A stretch of DNA of 64,000 nt from CAVUWL01 sp963787415 (GTDB lineage: Bacteria > Actinomycetota > Thermoleophilia > Solirubrobacterales > 70-9): the NCBI GenBank assembly GCA_963787415.1, contig CAWBCO010000002.1, forward strand, positions 248,001 to 312,000, given 5' to 3'. The notes below the pieces were generated by a model. It was not told the DNA's origin. It saw only the letters and a program-made list of their open reading frames with translations, and did no database searches. This document shows, one piece after another, positions 43,849-53,012 of this stretch (positions are counted from its first letter, which is position 1; each line of letters begins with the position of its first letter). Made by a program: the position numbers and the translations under genes.

Positions 43849-43873
43849 TCCGCGGCCGGCACGCTGCCGCGGA
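43849..43873. terminator. hairpin between convergent peptidase genes
   Basis: TCCGCGGC, nine bases, GCCGCGGA: a perfect 8-bp stem between the stops of the M42 (plus) and M24 (minus) genes. A second small hairpin, GGAGCC-CC-GGCTCC, is just upstream and followed by CTTT. The arrangement suits bidirectional termination. Confidence 0.65.
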
Positions 43874-43886
43874 GCGAGGAGCGAGC

Positions 43887-44945
43887 CTAATCGATCAGCT
43901 GCAGATCTTTGGGCAGCGCGCTCAGGTTGTGATAACCCGCCTCGGCGACGACGATCAGATCCTCGATTCGCACTCCGAGCTCACCGGGGAGGTAGATCCC
44001 GGGCTCGATCGTCACCACCTCATCCACCGCAAGCACGTCCTCAGAGCGCTGGGAAACGCGGGGGGACTCGTGGACTTGGAGCCCGACCCCGTGGCCAAGT
44101 CCGTGGCCGAAGCGCTCGCCGTGGCCCGAAGCCTCAATCACCGCCCGCGCGAGGGCATCGATCTGCTCCGCCTCGGCGCCGGCACGCACGCCAGCGAGCG
44201 CCGCGGCCTGAGCATCTCGCACAACCTCATAGACCGCCCGCCCCCTTTCGCCCGGATCACCGGTGGCGAAGGTGCGGGTGCCGTCGGAGCAGTAGCCCTC
44301 AAGCCTCGCCCCCATGTCAAAGACGACCAGCTCACCCTTGCCGATCTCCCGATCCCCCGGCTCGGCGTGCGGAAGGGATCCATTGGGACCCGCGGCGACG
44401 ATCGCCGGAAAGGATGGCTCGGCTCCCTGCTCTAGGATCCGCACCTCGGCAGCGCGAGCGACCTCGCGCTCGGTGCGCCCACTAAGCCCACGTTCGAGAC
44501 TCCAGCGCCAAACGTCATCGGCCAACTCCGAGGCGGCGGTGATCGCGGTCAGCTCGGCAGCTTCCTTGACTCGGCGCAAGCTCTCCACCGCCCCGCCGGC
44601 GGCGATCAGTTCGACCCCCTCCCCCAACTTCTCGCTGAGGCGCTCCTTGCTGCGGACCGAGAAGTGGTCGTCTTCAAAGCCGACCCTTCCTCCCAACCTC
44701 TTGCCGAGCTCGCTCAGCCAATCGTCCTCGACCGTGAGCACCTCCCAATCTCCTACCTCGGCCGCGGCGCGCTCAGTGTAGCGAAAGTCGGTGAGGAACA
44801 AGCGGGTCTGCTCTCCGCAGATGCAGGCCCCATTGGTGCCACCGAAACCGGTCAGGTAGCCGACGTTGACGATGTCGGTGACCAGAAACTGGTCTAACTC
44901 GCGCTCGGTGAGCGAAGCTGCGAGCCGCTCGCCCCGACCGCCCAT
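43887..44945 (-). CDS. M24 family Xaa-Pro aminopeptidase-type peptidase
   Basis: 352 residues. The N-terminal creatinase-like domain (VTDIVNVGYLTGFGGTNGA) is followed by the pita-bread fold with all metal ligands: Asp in LVVFDMGARLEGYCSDGTR (both), His in RFGHGLGHGVGLQVHE, Glu in VTIEPGIYLPGELG and VRIEDLIVV. The enzyme cuts N-terminal Xaa-Pro bonds or dipeptides. Its ATG overlaps the aroQ stop by one base, as is common in Gram-positive aroQ-pepP-efp clusters. Confidence 0.93.
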   Translation of the reverse strand: MGGRGERLAASLTERELDQFLVTDIVNVGYLTGFGGTNGACICGEQTRLFLTDFRYTERAAAEVGDWEVLTVEDDWLSELGKRLGGRVGFEDDHFSVRSKERLSEKLGEGVELIAAGGAVESLRRVKEAAELTAITAASELADDVWRWSLERGLSGRTEREVARAAEVRILEQGAEPSFPAIVAAGPNGSLPHAEPGDREIGKGELVVFDMGARLEGYCSDGTRTFATGDPGERGRAVYEVVRDAQAAALAGVRAGAEAEQIDALARAVIEASGHGERFGHGLGHGVGLQVHESPRVSQRSEDVLAVDEVVTIEPGIYLPGELGVRIEDLIVVAEAGYHNLSALPKDLQLID

Positions 44946-45403
44946 CAGCTCCCCCCCGGTTCGAGCTCGCGCGCCAGGATGCCAAGCGCGTCGCGGTACC
45001 CATCGGCTCCGTTGCCGCTGATCTTGGCGGTGACGATGCCGTCAAAGACCGACAACCTGCGCCAGTCCTCGCGGTTCTCGACCTCTGAGAGGTGGACCTC
45101 GACCGCCGGCAGCGCCGCGATCTCGAGGGCGTCGCCGATTGCACGGCTGTAGTGGGTCCAGGCGCCGGCGTTGATCAGGGCGCCGTCAGCCAGCTCCGGA
45201 AGCCGATGCAGGTACTCAACGAACTCACCCTCTGAGTTGGTCTGGAAAAAGAGAGCCTCCAGTCCCAGCTCTCCGGCCCAGCTGCCGATCTGCATCTCAA
45301 GCTGATTCAACGACAAGCCGCCATAGACCGCGCGGTCGCGACGCTCAAGGACATCGAAGTTGACGCCGTGCAGGACCGCGATTCGATTCTGTGCCCGACT
45401 CAC
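44945..45403 (-). CDS. aroQ: 3-dehydroquinate dehydratase, type II
   Basis: 152 residues from GTG 45403; upstream residues in the open frame are not family-like. IAVLHGVNFDVLERRDRAVYGG includes the catalytic Tyr and Arg region, though the usual HGPN(L) reads HGVNF. FFQTNSEGEFVEYLHRL, LINAGAWTHYSRAI and EVHLSEVENREDWRR complete the dodecameric type II signature. It removes water from 3-dehydroquinate in the shikimate pathway. It lies 46 bases after aroKB and is coupled to the M24 gene. Confidence 0.94.
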   Translation of the reverse strand: MSRAQNRIAVLHGVNFDVLERRDRAVYGGLSLNQLEMQIGSWAGELGLEALFFQTNSEGEFVEYLHRLPELADGALINAGAWTHYSRAIGDALEIAALPAVEVHLSEVENREDWRRLSVFDGIVTAKISGNGADGYRDALGILARELEPGGS

Positions 45404-45449
45404 GAGAAGGCTCGCTCTCCACCCTGCTTGACTCCCGCCGGGGTTGCGA

Positions 45450-47015
45450 TCAAGATCGATCGCTCTTCGATGCTGAAAGCTCCACCACGGCTTCACGGAC
45501 CCTATCCGGATCGATCAGCTGGCCCCATCTGGGTGCACCGGGCTCGCTCAATAAGACAAAGCCAACACCCGCAGCGGTTCGCTTCTTGTCGCGCTGGAGG
45601 GCATCCAGCACGGTCTCGATGTCGAGCTCGGGCGCGAGCGTAGTTGGCAGCTGGAAACTACGAAGGAGCGCTTCGACCTGATCTCGGAGCGCCGCGGCGC
45701 CCGAGAGACGAAGCGTCGCTAGCAGACCGAGGCCAACCGCCTCGCCGTGGCGGTAGCGCGAGTATCCGCTTGCCGCCTCGATCGCGTGCCCGACCGTGTG
45801 GCCAAGGTTGAGCACCGCCCGGCGGCCGCGATCGCGCTCGTCCGTGGCAATCACCTCACACTTGTAGCGGGCACAGGCAAAGACAACATCATCGAGTGCT
45901 CCGGGGTCCAGTGCGCCCAGCAGCCGCACCCGCTCCCAGAGGGCGCCGCCGGCAAGGAGTGCGGTCTTCAAGACCTCGACAAAGCCCGCCGCCAGCTCCG
46001 CCTCGGGAAGTGTCTGCAGGGCAGCGGTGTCGGCAATGACAGTGGCCGGCAGCTGGTAGGCGCCAGCGTAGTTCTTGCCCTCGGGCAGGTCCACCCCGGT
46101 CTTACCGCCGTAAGCGGAATCAACCTGGGCAACGAGAGAAGTAGGCACCTGCACGACGCTCACTCCGCGCTGATAGGTGTGCGCGCAAAAGCCGCCGAGG
46201 TCCCCGACGACCCCGCCGCCGAGGGCAACGACGTGGTCCTCGCGGGTCATTTCAGCTTGAGCCAGCACCCGCAGCACCGCCTCGGCTTCGGCCATCGTCT
46301 TTGAGCGCTCGCCGGGTTTGATCTCGACCTTGGCCGCCAGCGGTGCAATTCGCTCTGCGTAAATCGCCCCAACCGAGGAATCGGTGAGGCAGAAACGGCG
46401 GCTGGAAAGCGGCCACCAGGGGGCAGCGAGGAGGCCGCGGCCGACGAAGACTGGGTACTCACCCGAGGCGCTGCTTGCCCACAGCATCCGCGAGCCGCGA
46501 GGTAGCTCGTTGAGCGCCTGAATCCAGGGCAGGGCCCTGGCAACAAGCCCCCGGTCGCCCATCGGCAAGATCACATCAGCAAGCTCTTCATAGAGGGGCG
46601 CGCGGACGGCGAGCAAGCGTGAAACGTCCTCAGCGCTGCGCGCCAGCGGCCGATCGGTGTGGGCGATCCGTCGCCAAGCCTCGCCGGGATCGATCTGCAA
46701 CCAGACGACATGATGGCGGGGGAGGGCCTCGCGCACCCGCGGAGAGAGAACGCTGCCTCCGCCAAGGGCAATCGCTCCGCCATCGGCCTCCTCGAGCAGC
46801 GAGCCAACTGCCTCAGCCTCGCGGCTTCTGAATCCCTTTTCGCCGTAGCGCTCAAAGGCCGCCGTGATCGACATTCCGAGGAGCCCTTCGATTAATTCGT
46901 CGATCTCGGTCGTCTCCAGGCCTGCCTTGCGCGCTGCCCTCAGCGCCTGTGACTTGCCCGCGCCCATGAAACCGATGAAGACAACCGCGGCCCGTTTCAA
47001 CGCACCTCGCGCCAC
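45450..47015 (-). CDS. aroKB: bifunctional shikimate kinase / 3-dehydroquinate synthase
   Basis: 521 residues, a fusion. Residues 1 to about 165 are shikimate kinase: P-loop GFMGAGKS (15-22), EIDELIEGLLGMSI, AFERYGEKGFRSRE and the lid HTDRPLAR. Residues about 180-510 are dehydroquinate synthase: ALGGGVVGDLGGFCA, PTSLVAQVDSAYGGKTGV, metal ligands in NLGHTVGHAIE and YRHGEAVGLGL, and RDKKRTAAGV. No internal stop or start is needed, and the domains join smoothly. Its start overlaps the aroC stop by 19 bases. Both steps belong to chorismate synthesis. Confidence 0.95.
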   Translation of the reverse strand: MARGALKRAAVVFIGFMGAGKSQALRAARKAGLETTEIDELIEGLLGMSITAAFERYGEKGFRSREAEAVGSLLEEADGGAIALGGGSVLSPRVREALPRHHVVWLQIDPGEAWRRIAHTDRPLARSAEDVSRLLAVRAPLYEELADVILPMGDRGLVARALPWIQALNELPRGSRMLWASSASGEYPVFVGRGLLAAPWWPLSSRRFCLTDSSVGAIYAERIAPLAAKVEIKPGERSKTMAEAEAVLRVLAQAEMTREDHVVALGGGVVGDLGGFCAHTYQRGVSVVQVPTSLVAQVDSAYGGKTGVDLPEGKNYAGAYQLPATVIADTAALQTLPEAELAAGFVEVLKTALLAGGALWERVRLLGALDPGALDDVVFACARYKCEVIATDERDRGRRAVLNLGHTVGHAIEAASGYSRYRHGEAVGLGLLATLRLSGAAALRDQVEALLRSFQLPTTLAPELDIETVLDALQRDKKRTAAGVGFVLLSEPGAPRWGQLIDPDRVREAVVELSASKSDRS

Positions 47016-48169
47016 TCAATTCGCTTCTTATAGGCGGCCAGCGCGGCCAGCGCATCATCGATGTGATCACCGCCGAACTTCTCCCGGTAACAGCGGGCGA
47101 GAGTGAGGCAGACCATCGCCTCTGCGACGATCGCCGCTGCGGGAACCACGGTTGAATCGGTTCGCTCGCGCAGCGCCTGTGCCGGCTCCCTGCTCAGCGT
47201 ATTGACCGAGCGCAGCGGCTTGGTCAGAGTCGATATTGGCTTGATCGCGGCGCGCACCGAGAGCGGTTGTCCATTGCTCATGCCACCCTCAAGCCCGCCC
47301 GCGTGGTTTGTCTCGCGGTAATAGCCACGCTCCGGCGACCAAAAGATCTCATCGTGGGCCTCTGAGCCGGGCCGAGCGGCGACCTCCCAAGCTTCCCCGA
47401 TTGCGACCCCCTTCACCGATTGAATTGAGGCGACGGCGCCGGCAAGGAGCCCATCGAGTCGGTCCTCCCAGGCAACGTGGGACCCGAGTCCGGGGACGAG
47501 GCCAAAGGCGCGCACCTCAAAGCTGCCTCCGAGGCTCTCGTTGGCCTTGCGCAGTCGATTTATCTCCTCGACCATCGCCGCGCTTGCCTCGAGATCGAGA
47601 CAGCGCACCGGGTCCTGATCGACGTCGATGAAGTCCTCGGGGCCAAGCTGGGGGCGTTCTCCCGCCTTGACCGAGCCGACCTGGGTCACGTGACTGTAAA
47701 CGCTGACTCCAAAAGCAGCGAGCAGTCCGCGGGCAAGCGTGCCGGCGGCAACGCGGGCGGCGGTCTCACGGGCACTCGCGCGCTCCAAAACGTTGCGGAT
47801 ATCGGTGTGGCCGTACTTTTGGGCGCCGACAAGATCCGCATGTCCGGGCCGCGGCAGGTGCACCTCCTCGATCTCGGCCTTGACCGGCCAGGGGCTCATC
47901 CGCTCCTCCCAGTTGGCGTAATCGCGATTGGCAACGAGGACGGCGATTGGGCTGCCCAGGGTGCGGCCATGCCGCACCCCGGAGCGAATCTCAACGGCAT
48001 CGGTCTCGATCTTCATCCGCCCGCCCCGGCCGTGGCCAAGCTGGCGGCGGGCCATGTCGCGGTCAAGCTGCTCCTGTACAAGGCGCAGACCTGCGGGCAT
48101 CCCCTTGACGATCGCAACAAGTCCAGGGCCGTGGGACTCTCCAGCAGTTGTAAATCTGAAATCGCTCAT
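46997..48169 (-). CDS. aroC: chorismate synthase
   Basis: 390 residues. FRFTTAGESHGPGLVAIVKG starts the protein; RQLGHGRGGRMKIETD, RASARETAARVAAGTLAR and the late segment RTDSTVVPAAAIVAEAM are PROSITE-type signatures. It makes chorismate from EPSP with reduced FMN, the last common aromatic step. The gene lies between aroE and aroKB in the same operon. Confidence 0.97.
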   Translation of the reverse strand: MSDFRFTTAGESHGPGLVAIVKGMPAGLRLVQEQLDRDMARRQLGHGRGGRMKIETDAVEIRSGVRHGRTLGSPIAVLVANRDYANWEERMSPWPVKAEIEEVHLPRPGHADLVGAQKYGHTDIRNVLERASARETAARVAAGTLARGLLAAFGVSVYSHVTQVGSVKAGERPQLGPEDFIDVDQDPVRCLDLEASAAMVEEINRLRKANESLGGSFEVRAFGLVPGLGSHVAWEDRLDGLLAGAVASIQSVKGVAIGEAWEVAARPGSEAHDEIFWSPERGYYRETNHAGGLEGGMSNGQPLSVRAAIKPISTLTKPLRSVNTLSREPAQALRERTDSTVVPAAAIVAEAMVCLTLARCYREKFGGDHIDDALAALAAYKKRIEWREVR

Positions 48170-48202
48170 CGCCGCCTAGGCTATCGGCGCGCGGGGCGAG
48201 GC

Positions 48203-48994
48203 TCAGCCGCGAGCCGCGGCGCGCATCACCTCAAGCGGGGCCTGATGGCCGGTCCAGATGCAAAAGGACAGCGCTCCCTGTTGAACGAGGACCTCGATCC
48301 CATCCACGAGCGCGGCCCCGCCGGCGCCAGCGGCGCTCAGCAGCCTACTTGGCTGGGATCCATAGACCATGTCGACCACGGTCTGGGCGGAGGAGAAGGC
48401 CCCGGCATGAAGCGGCAGGTGCTCAAAAGGGTCCTCACCCCCGAGGCCGACCGCGGTTGTGTTGACGATCAACTCGTAGTCGCGCTGATCGGGATCGCTC
48501 ACCGGCCGTCCACCAAGCTCCTCGCAAAGATGGCGAGAGCGAAGCTCGGTGCGATTCCAGACCTCGACCTCGGCACCCTCACGAACCAGTGCCCAGACCA
48601 CCGCCCGAGCGGCGCCCCCGGCGCCGAGAACGAGCGTGCGACGAGCGGCGGCGGAGCTGGGCAGAGCTCTGAGCAGGCCCTCAGCATCGGTGTTCTCAGC
48701 CCGGATCTCCGAGCCGTTGAAAACAAGAGTGTTGGCAGCTCCGATCTCGCGAGCCACCGCCGAGAGCTGATCGGCAACGGCCAGCGCGGCGCCCTTGTGA
48801 GGAACGGTGACACTTGCCCCAACAAAGCCCTCTGCGGGCATCGAGCGCAGCCGCTGTTCAAAGTGGTCGGGACCGACTTCGATCGCCTCATAACTCCATT
48901 CCTCCCCGATCCCGACCGCGGCCAGTGCCGCACTTTGCATTGCGGGGGAGCGCGAGTGCCCGACGGGCTGTCCGAGGACGGCGAGGCGCGGCAT
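48203..48994 (-). CDS. aroE: shikimate dehydrogenase
   Basis: 263 residues. VGHSRSPAMQSAAL binds shikimate, GASVTVPHKGAAL has the catalytic Lys, ENTDAEGLLRAL the Asp, VLGAGGAARAVV the NADP Rossmann motif, and the adjacent WNRTELRSR strand end suggests NADPH. It starts 2 bases after the end of mltG and is followed by aroC after 33 bases. Confidence 0.96.
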   Translation of the reverse strand: MPRLAVLGQPVGHSRSPAMQSAALAAVGIGEEWSYEAIEVGPDHFEQRLRSMPAEGFVGASVTVPHKGAALAVADQLSAVAREIGAANTLVFNGSEIRAENTDAEGLLRALPSSAAARRTLVLGAGGAARAVVWALVREGAEVEVWNRTELRSRHLCEELGGRPVSDPDQRDYELIVNTTAVGLGGEDPFEHLPLHAGAFSSAQTVVDMVYGSQPSRLLSAAGAGGAALVDGIEVLVQQGALSFCIWTGHQAPLEVMRAAARG

Positions 48995-48996
48995 CT

Positions 48997-50346
48997 CTAT
49001 TCCCTGCAGGTCGTCGGCGCGTTGCCACCAGCGGCGGTGCGAGCTGCGTTGTAGCGTTCGACATTGGCTTGAAATTGGGCTTCGGTGGCGGAGAAAGCGA
49101 GCTTTCCGCAGGTTCCCGGCTCGTCCACGTAGAAGAGGTAGTTGACCCTGGCGGGGTGGGCCGCAGCTTCGATCGAGGCGAGTCCTGGACTATCTATCGG
49201 TCCCGGAGGCAGTCCGGTATGCAGCCGCGTGTTGTAGGGCGAGGGGTCGGCGAGCTGCGATTCGGTTAACGGCCTGGTAAAGTTGCCCGTGGCAAAGCGA
49301 ACCGTGGCGTCGATGCCAAGCGGCATCCCGTCGCGCAAGCGGTTATAGATGACCGCGGAAACCAGCTTACGATCGCCCTGCAGCTGTGCCTCGCGCTCAA
49401 TCATCGAGGCGATCGTGACCACGTCAAAGACGGTCAGGTTTTTGGAGCGGGCATAACTCATGTTGACGTCCCGGATCCGACGCTTGAAATCTTCAAGCTG
49501 AAGCTGGATCAGTTCGGAGGCCAGGGCGTGGCGGCGGAGGTCGAATGTGTCGGGAAAGAGAAACCCCTCGAGGTTCTTGGCTTGCTTGCCGCCGTAGCGG
49601 CCGGGGTTGAGATATCTCGAGTACACGCTGGCTGCCAGGTAGCTACCGCGAAGCCCGTCCTGTTTGAGCAGTTGCGCGGCCTGCGCGCGGTCATAGCCCT
49701 CGGGGATCGTCACCGTGGCGGTGCGCTCCGGGGTCGCAGCGGGTGCGCTGGTTCGATCGAAGTGCCTGTAAAGAGCGAGTCCCGCTCCGAGACAAACGAG
49801 AACAAAAACAGCGACCGCGAGAATCCCGACCAGGCGGCGGCGCCTTCCTGCCCTGCCCCGGGGGGGTCGCCGACCCGCCTGGCGCTGCTGGCGTCGGCGT
49901 TCGCGCTCGAGGCTATCGGGGTCAGGAAATGGTTCCTCAGAGAGCCATTCCTCAACCATCTCGATCCTCTCGCACGGCAGCCAGGTAGGCCTCAGGAGGT
50001 GGGCGGCGGCGAGGGAGTCGGGGGCCGCCTTTGCCCCAAGGCGCTGGCTCTTCTCGGCCATTTTGGTGGTCAAACGCTCATCGTAGGTCTCAACTGGAAT
50101 CTCGAGCAGAGTCTGCAGTTCGGCACAGAAACTGCGGGTCAGCGCCGCCTGGCTTCCCTCCTCGCCGCTCAGATGTAGGGGAAGTCCGACCAGGACCAAC
50201 TCGACCTCGCGGCTTAAAACAAGTTCAACCACCGAGCGCGGCTCCGGCGGCTCGATCAAGGGCAGCGGCGTCGCCAGGGTGCCGCTGGGGTCAGAGATCG
50301 CGCAGCCAATCCGAGCGATCCCGTAGTCAAGCGCCAGGATGCGCAC
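48997..50346 (-). CDS. mltG: MltG endolytic transglycosylase (in one frame with RuvX)
   Basis: The open frame joins two genes. Its second part, starting at ATG 49959 (MVEEWLSEEPFPDPDSLERE), is MltG: basic cytoplasmic head, one helix (LVGILAVAVFVLVCLGAGLA), a LysM-like subdomain (TVTIPEGYDRAQAAQLLK), then the catalytic YceG domain with IASMIEREAQLQGDRKLVSA holding the catalytic Glu and YNTRLHTGLPPGPIDSPGL. It cuts nascent glycan strands at the membrane. The first part is RuvX. A one-base loss near 49992 seems to remove the ruvX stop; without it mltG would be a normal 320-residue protein. Confidence 0.9.
   Translation of the reverse strand: MRILALDYGIARIGCAISDPSGTLATPLPLIEPPEPRSVVELVLSREVELVLVGLPLHLSGEEGSQAALTRSFCAELQTLLEIPVETYDERLTTKMAEKSQRLGAKAAPDSLAAAHLLRPTWLPCERIEMVEEWLSEEPFPDPDSLERERRRQQRQAGRRPPRGRAGRRRRLVGILAVAVFVLVCLGAGLALYRHFDRTSAPAATPERTATVTIPEGYDRAQAAQLLKQDGLRGSYLAASVYSRYLNPGRYGGKQAKNLEGFLFPDTFDLRRHALASELIQLQLEDFKRRIRDVNMSYARSKNLTVFDVVTIASMIEREAQLQGDRKLVSAVIYNRLRDGMPLGIDATVRFATGNFTRPLTESQLADPSPYNTRLHTGLPPGPIDSPGLASIEAAAHPARVNYLFYVDEPGTCGKLAFSATEAQFQANVERYNAARTAAGGNAPTTCRE
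49952..50346 (-). CDS. ruvX: RuvX (YqgF) putative Holliday junction resolvase, frameshifted end
   Basis: It starts at ATG 50346 with ILALDYGIARIGCAISDPSG (first acidic residue), VELVLVGLPLHLSGEEG, and VETYDERLTTKMAEK, then DSLAAAHLL. After that the joined frame reads RPTWLPCERI, but one frame over it reads EAYLAAVREDRDG and stops at 49952-49954, the natural end of the family; the mltG ATG overlaps that stop by eight bases. CTGAGG here probably was CTGGAGG. RuvX acts in 16S rRNA 5'-end processing or junction resolution. Confidence 0.85.
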
Positions 50347-50348
50347 TG

Positions 50349-52973
50349 CTAGCCGGCTCCCTCTTCAATCAAACGGCGTGCGGTGAGCAGTGCCTGCTCC
50401 AGCTTGGCCGAATCTCGCCCGCCGGCCTGCGCCATCTCCGCCCGACCACCACCGCCGCCGCCAATCACGGCGGCGGCCTCGCGAATCACCACCGCGGCCG
50501 AAAGGCCCACCTCGACAGCCTCCTTGGAGAGCAAGATCACAAGGCCGACTCTGCCCCCCCTCGCACCCCCCAGGATGATTGCCGAAGGAGCTCGGAGCTT
50601 TGATTGAATCCGATTGGCGAGATCCAGCAGCTGCTTTTGGTCGGCAATCTCGACCCGAGCTGCAACCAGTTTGAACGGACCGACGCTGCTTGCCTCCTCG
50701 AGCAGGCGGTTGGCATCGGCGGCGAGCTGCTGCTTCTCGGCCTGCGCTTCACCTTCGCCGGCCGCTTGCAGGCGCTCCCCCGCGCGCTTGGCAGCCCCCA
50801 GCGGGTCGCGCGCAGAGCCGAGCAACTCACCGACCTCAAGCAGCTGCGCCTCGCGCCCGCGAAACCAATCGATTGCGGCGGGACCACTGATCGCCTCGAT
50901 ACGACGAACGTTGGCCGCGCTGGATCCCTCGGTTGCGATCTTAAAGATCCCAACCTCGGCCGTATTCGCGACGTGCGTACCGCCACAGAGCTCCCGCGAA
51001 ACGCCATCGATCTCCACCACCCGGACCCACTCGCCGTATTTCTCGCCGAAAAGAGCCATCGCGCCCAGCCTCTCGGCCTCGGTGCGCTCCATGTTGAGCC
51101 AGCGCACAGGGCGACTTCCCTTGACCCACTCATTGACGCGATTCTCAACATCAGATATCTCTTCCCGGCTCAGTGCGCGGCCGTGGGTGAAATCGAATCG
51201 CAGCTTTTCCGGTCGCACCGCCGAGCCAGCCTGATGAACGTGGTCTCCCAGCCGCTCCCGCAAGGCTGCATGAAGCAGATGGGTCGCGGTGTGGTTTCGC
51301 ATCGTCGCGTGGCGGACCTCGCGGTCAACTTCGGCCTCGACCGCCACCCCCGCCTCCAACGGCCCGGCCCCAGACTCCAGCTCCAGCGCCTGGTCCTCCC
51401 CTACCCGGTAGACATCGAGCACCCTCGCCCCTCCCCCACTCCAGCGCAGAACTCCGCTGTCAGCAACCTGACCGCCCCCCTCGGCGTAGAACGGACTCTC
51501 CTCCAGCTTGACCAACAGGCGTTGATCGTCTACCTCGATAGCGGCGAGCCCAGTGCTGGCGCTGAGCCGCTCATAGCCGACAAATCGCGTCCGTGGAGCA
51601 TCTCTGACAAAGGCGATCACGCGCCCGTGGTGGTCCTCGGAGCCGTGTGCGGTGGCGACTCCGGCGCGCGCCCTCTGGCGCTGCTCTGCCATCAGCTCCT
51701 CAAAGCCGGCGTCATCAACGGAGAGTCCGCGCCCGGCGAGCAGCTCCTTGGTCAGCTCGTAGGGGAAGCCGAAAGTGTCGTGGAGCTTGAACGCGTCGGC
51801 GGCATCAATCCAAGAGGTCCCCGCGGCCGCCGCCTCCTCCACCAGGCGCTCAAGCAGCTCGATTCCTCGCTCCAGTGTGCGGCCAAAGCTCTCCTCCTCC
51901 TCCTCAACCCAACGGGCGATCGTCTCGCGCCCGGCAATCAGCTCGGGGTACGCCTCACCCATGATCTCGATCGTGCGCTCCGTGAAGCGGCCCAGCCAGG
52001 GGGCCTCAAATCCAAGCGCACGACCCTGTTGGATCGCCCGCCGCATGATCCTGCGCAGGATGTAGCCCCGCTCCTCGTTTGAGGGAACGACGCCGTCGGC
52101 GATCAGAAAAGCCGCCCCACGCGAGTGATCGGCAACGATTCGCATCGCCCGGGTGGTCGCGGGATCCCTCCCGTATGGACGTCCGGCGAGGCTCTCAGCC
52201 AAGAGGATGAGCGGGCGCAAGAGATCGTTCTCAAAGACCGAGGGCACACCCTGCAAAATCGCGGCCATCCGGTCCAGGCCCATTCCGGTATCGATATTGC
52301 GAGTCGGCAACGCGCTCAGCCCGCCGTCCTCGGCGAGCGCATAGGTCATGAAGACGTGGTTCCAGAACTCCAGGAATCGCTCGCCCTCATCCCCCGGCCG
52401 CTCGCTCGCGTAGCCAAACTCCTCGCCGCGATCGAGGTAGAGCTCTGAGCACGGACCGCAGGGTCCGCTCGGACCGGCCTGCCAGAAATTATCGGCTCGG
52501 CCGAGCCGCACGATGCGCTGATCGGCCACGCCGACCGACTGCCAGATCTCGATCGCCTCCTCATCTGCTCCAAGTCCGAGTTCGGCGTCGCCACCAAACA
52601 CGGTGACCCAGATTCGCTCCGGGTCCATGCCGAAACCCTGCGTGGTCAGCTCCCACCCAAAGGCAATTGACTCCGCCTTGAAATAGTCGCCGAAGCTCCA
52701 ATTGCCAAGCATCTCAAAGAATGTGAGGTGGCGAGCCGTGTTGCCAACCTCACCGATGTCGGTGGTGCGAAAGCATTTCTGCAGGTCGGCGAGGCGCGGC
52801 GCTGGTGGTTCCTCTCGGCCCAGAAAGTAGGGCTTGAAGGGCTGCATTCCTGCCGTCGTCAGCAAGACGGAGGGGTCGTGCGCGGAGGGTATTAGCGAGG
52901 CCGAGGGCACGATTAGATGTCCCCGCTCCTCAAAGAAGGAGAGATATGTCTCGCGGATCTGCTGAGCCTTCAT
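50349..52973 (-). CDS. alaS: alanine--tRNA ligase
   Basis: 874 residues, full length. Class II motif 1 and the N-terminal core are clear (YLSFFEERGHLIVPSASLIP, TTAGMQPFKPYFLG, GPCGPCSELYLDRG). The editing domain has HTATHLLHAALRERLG (zinc-binding HxxxH) and ELCGGTHVANTAEVGIFKI (Cys-x3-His). The Gly-rich C-Ala tail (AAAVIGGGGGGRAEMAQAGG) is typical. ruvX starts 2 bases downstream. Confidence 0.98.
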   Translation of the reverse strand: MKAQQIRETYLSFFEERGHLIVPSASLIPSAHDPSVLLTTAGMQPFKPYFLGREEPPAPRLADLQKCFRTTDIGEVGNTARHLTFFEMLGNWSFGDYFKAESIAFGWELTTQGFGMDPERIWVTVFGGDAELGLGADEEAIEIWQSVGVADQRIVRLGRADNFWQAGPSGPCGPCSELYLDRGEEFGYASERPGDEGERFLEFWNHVFMTYALAEDGGLSALPTRNIDTGMGLDRMAAILQGVPSVFENDLLRPLILLAESLAGRPYGRDPATTRAMRIVADHSRGAAFLIADGVVPSNEERGYILRRIMRRAIQQGRALGFEAPWLGRFTERTIEIMGEAYPELIAGRETIARWVEEEEESFGRTLERGIELLERLVEEAAAAGTSWIDAADAFKLHDTFGFPYELTKELLAGRGLSVDDAGFEELMAEQRQRARAGVATAHGSEDHHGRVIAFVRDAPRTRFVGYERLSASTGLAAIEVDDQRLLVKLEESPFYAEGGGQVADSGVLRWSGGGARVLDVYRVGEDQALELESGAGPLEAGVAVEAEVDREVRHATMRNHTATHLLHAALRERLGDHVHQAGSAVRPEKLRFDFTHGRALSREEISDVENRVNEWVKGSRPVRWLNMERTEAERLGAMALFGEKYGEWVRVVEIDGVSRELCGGTHVANTAEVGIFKIATEGSSAANVRRIEAISGPAAIDWFRGREAQLLEVGELLGSARDPLGAAKRAGERLQAAGEGEAQAEKQQLAADANRLLEEASSVGPFKLVAARVEIADQKQLLDLANRIQSKLRAPSAIILGGARGGRVGLVILLSKEAVEVGLSAAVVIREAAAVIGGGGGGRAEMAQAGGRDSAKLEQALLTARRLIEEGAG

Positions 52974-53012
52974 CTGGCAAGCCTAAGGACTACGGTCGGC
53001 GCTCGATTGGTC

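Noticed and set aside
47477..49054. 525-codon plus-strand ORF
   Set aside because: It is antisense to aroC and aroE, which have full motif sets; long open shadows are common at this GC content.
50604..52082. 492-codon plus-strand ORF
   Set aside because: Antisense to alaS; no family motif and no ribosome binding site.
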